From positions 1 to 28,727 of IMG/VR virus record IMGVR_UViG_3300022874_000030: 28,727 nucleotides of DNA, one strand, 5' to 3'. How positions within the stretch are numbered: position 1 is the first letter of the stretch; each line of letters starts with the position of its first letter. Under the pieces are notes generated by a model. The model saw nothing but the letters and a program-made list of their open reading frames with translations. It was not told where the DNA came from and searched no databases. Position numbers and translations under genes: made by a program. Below, one piece after another: positions 28,302 through 28,727 of this stretch. This DNA is from a virus.

Positions 28302-28727
28302 ATGAACTCAGATTACAACATACACAGACGAAGTCAAGAAAAACAAAAAAAACAAAAAACTTTTATCGCTCGAAAAAGACAGACTGAAAAGATTTGGTGG
28401 TATGACCCCTGTCCAGCTGTTAAGTTTTTCAAGAAGCCGCGTCGATTTATTGCTGAATTATCAAGCATTTCTATTAAAGTGTTAGATTACATCATAGCGT
28501 TTGGTTATTCCAATGAAAAGATATTTATTTCACAGAAAACAATTGCAGTTAGAATAGGAGTGAGCAGAGAGAGCGTAAACAGGGCTCTTAGGCCGTTGGA
28601 GGAAATGGGATTAATATTCAATAATTACAGGCACTTTAAGACCAGCTTTTACCGTATAGCAAAATGCTTTAAAACGAAGCGAATGATCAAAAAGTTATCA
28701 AGTCTATTACCCGCTCTGCTACTAGGG
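28302..28727 (+). CDS. Winged-helix DNA-binding protein, partial at the window end
   Basis: The frame is open from the ATG to the last base (142 codons) and continues outside. The N-terminus is very basic (RRSQEKQKKQKTFIARKRQ). Residues about 55-106 form a helix-turn-helix or winged-helix domain: SISIKVLDYIIAFGYSNEK, then ISQKTIAVRIGVSRESVNRA, then LRPLEEMGLIFN. This type is common in phage or plasmid replication-initiation proteins and in regulators. GGGA lies upstream. It is transcribed away from the recombination operon. Replication initiator and regulator are both possible. Confidence 0.65.
   Translation, partial: MNSDYNIHRRSQEKQKKQKTFIARKRQTEKIWWYDPCPAVKFFKKPRRFIAELSSISIKVLDYIIAFGYSNEKIFISQKTIAVRIGVSRESVNRALRPLEEMGLIFNNYRHFKTSFYRIAKCFKTKRMIKKLSSLLPALLLG

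Overview
This is a stretch of an AT-rich tailed-phage genome (Caudoviricetes), most likely a short-tailed podovirus-like phage of an unidentified bacterium. The evidence is an N4-gp56-type major capsid protein, a scaffold-like protein just upstream of it, a head-tail adaptor, a long nozzle-type tail protein, Q-rich internal virion (ejection) candidates, several tail fibre or spike proteins and a terminase large subunit. All three stop codons are used as stops. Shine-Dalgarno sites are of the AAGGAG type and promoters look sigma70-like, so the host is bacterial with standard coding; I cannot name it.

Layout. Positions 1-21585 form a rightward late (virion) region: the end of an upstream gene, four small head-region genes, scaffold (1296), capsid (2391), a head protein with FCCH-like modules (3351), adaptor (4848), tail knob (5854), nozzle (6440), small membrane protein (8750), jelly-roll-like protein (8959), two Q-rich internal proteins (9503, 10130), a repetitive fibre (12448), a family of three related small beta proteins (14754, 15093, 15791), a 1023-residue spike/fibre (16139), a six-bladed-propeller candidate (19921) and two small final genes. 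Two strong rightward terminators (21613, 21732) close this region. Positions 21810-28034 form a leftward operon with its own TTGACA promoter (28077-28105): two small genes, two tandem ERF-like annealing proteins, then terL. A rightward winged-helix gene starts at 28302 and runs off the window.

Mobile elements are dense. terL carries three inteins (349, 327 and 345 residues); removing them leaves a 451-residue TerL. Inteins 1 and 2 carry LAGLIDADG endonucleases. Intein 3 has no in-frame endonuclease. Instead, a complete 241-residue HNH endonuclease gene with its own ribosome binding site lies inside it in a different reading frame, while the intein frame stays open. Two free-standing HNH genes (11783-12250 leftward, 19268-19921 rightward), each with its own promoter, interrupt the tail region.

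The other notable layer is RNA structure. The capsid leader holds three tandem hairpins with a bulged A, a CGYC loop and stem bases that co-vary between copies, followed by a terminator-like hairpin with a possible alternative pairing. A 16-bp long-range stem encloses the ribosome binding site and start of the adaptor gene. Several 16-19 bp intergenic hairpins have no U-tract and so do not look like terminators. All functions are assigned by recognition of motifs and gene order; no database search was run.
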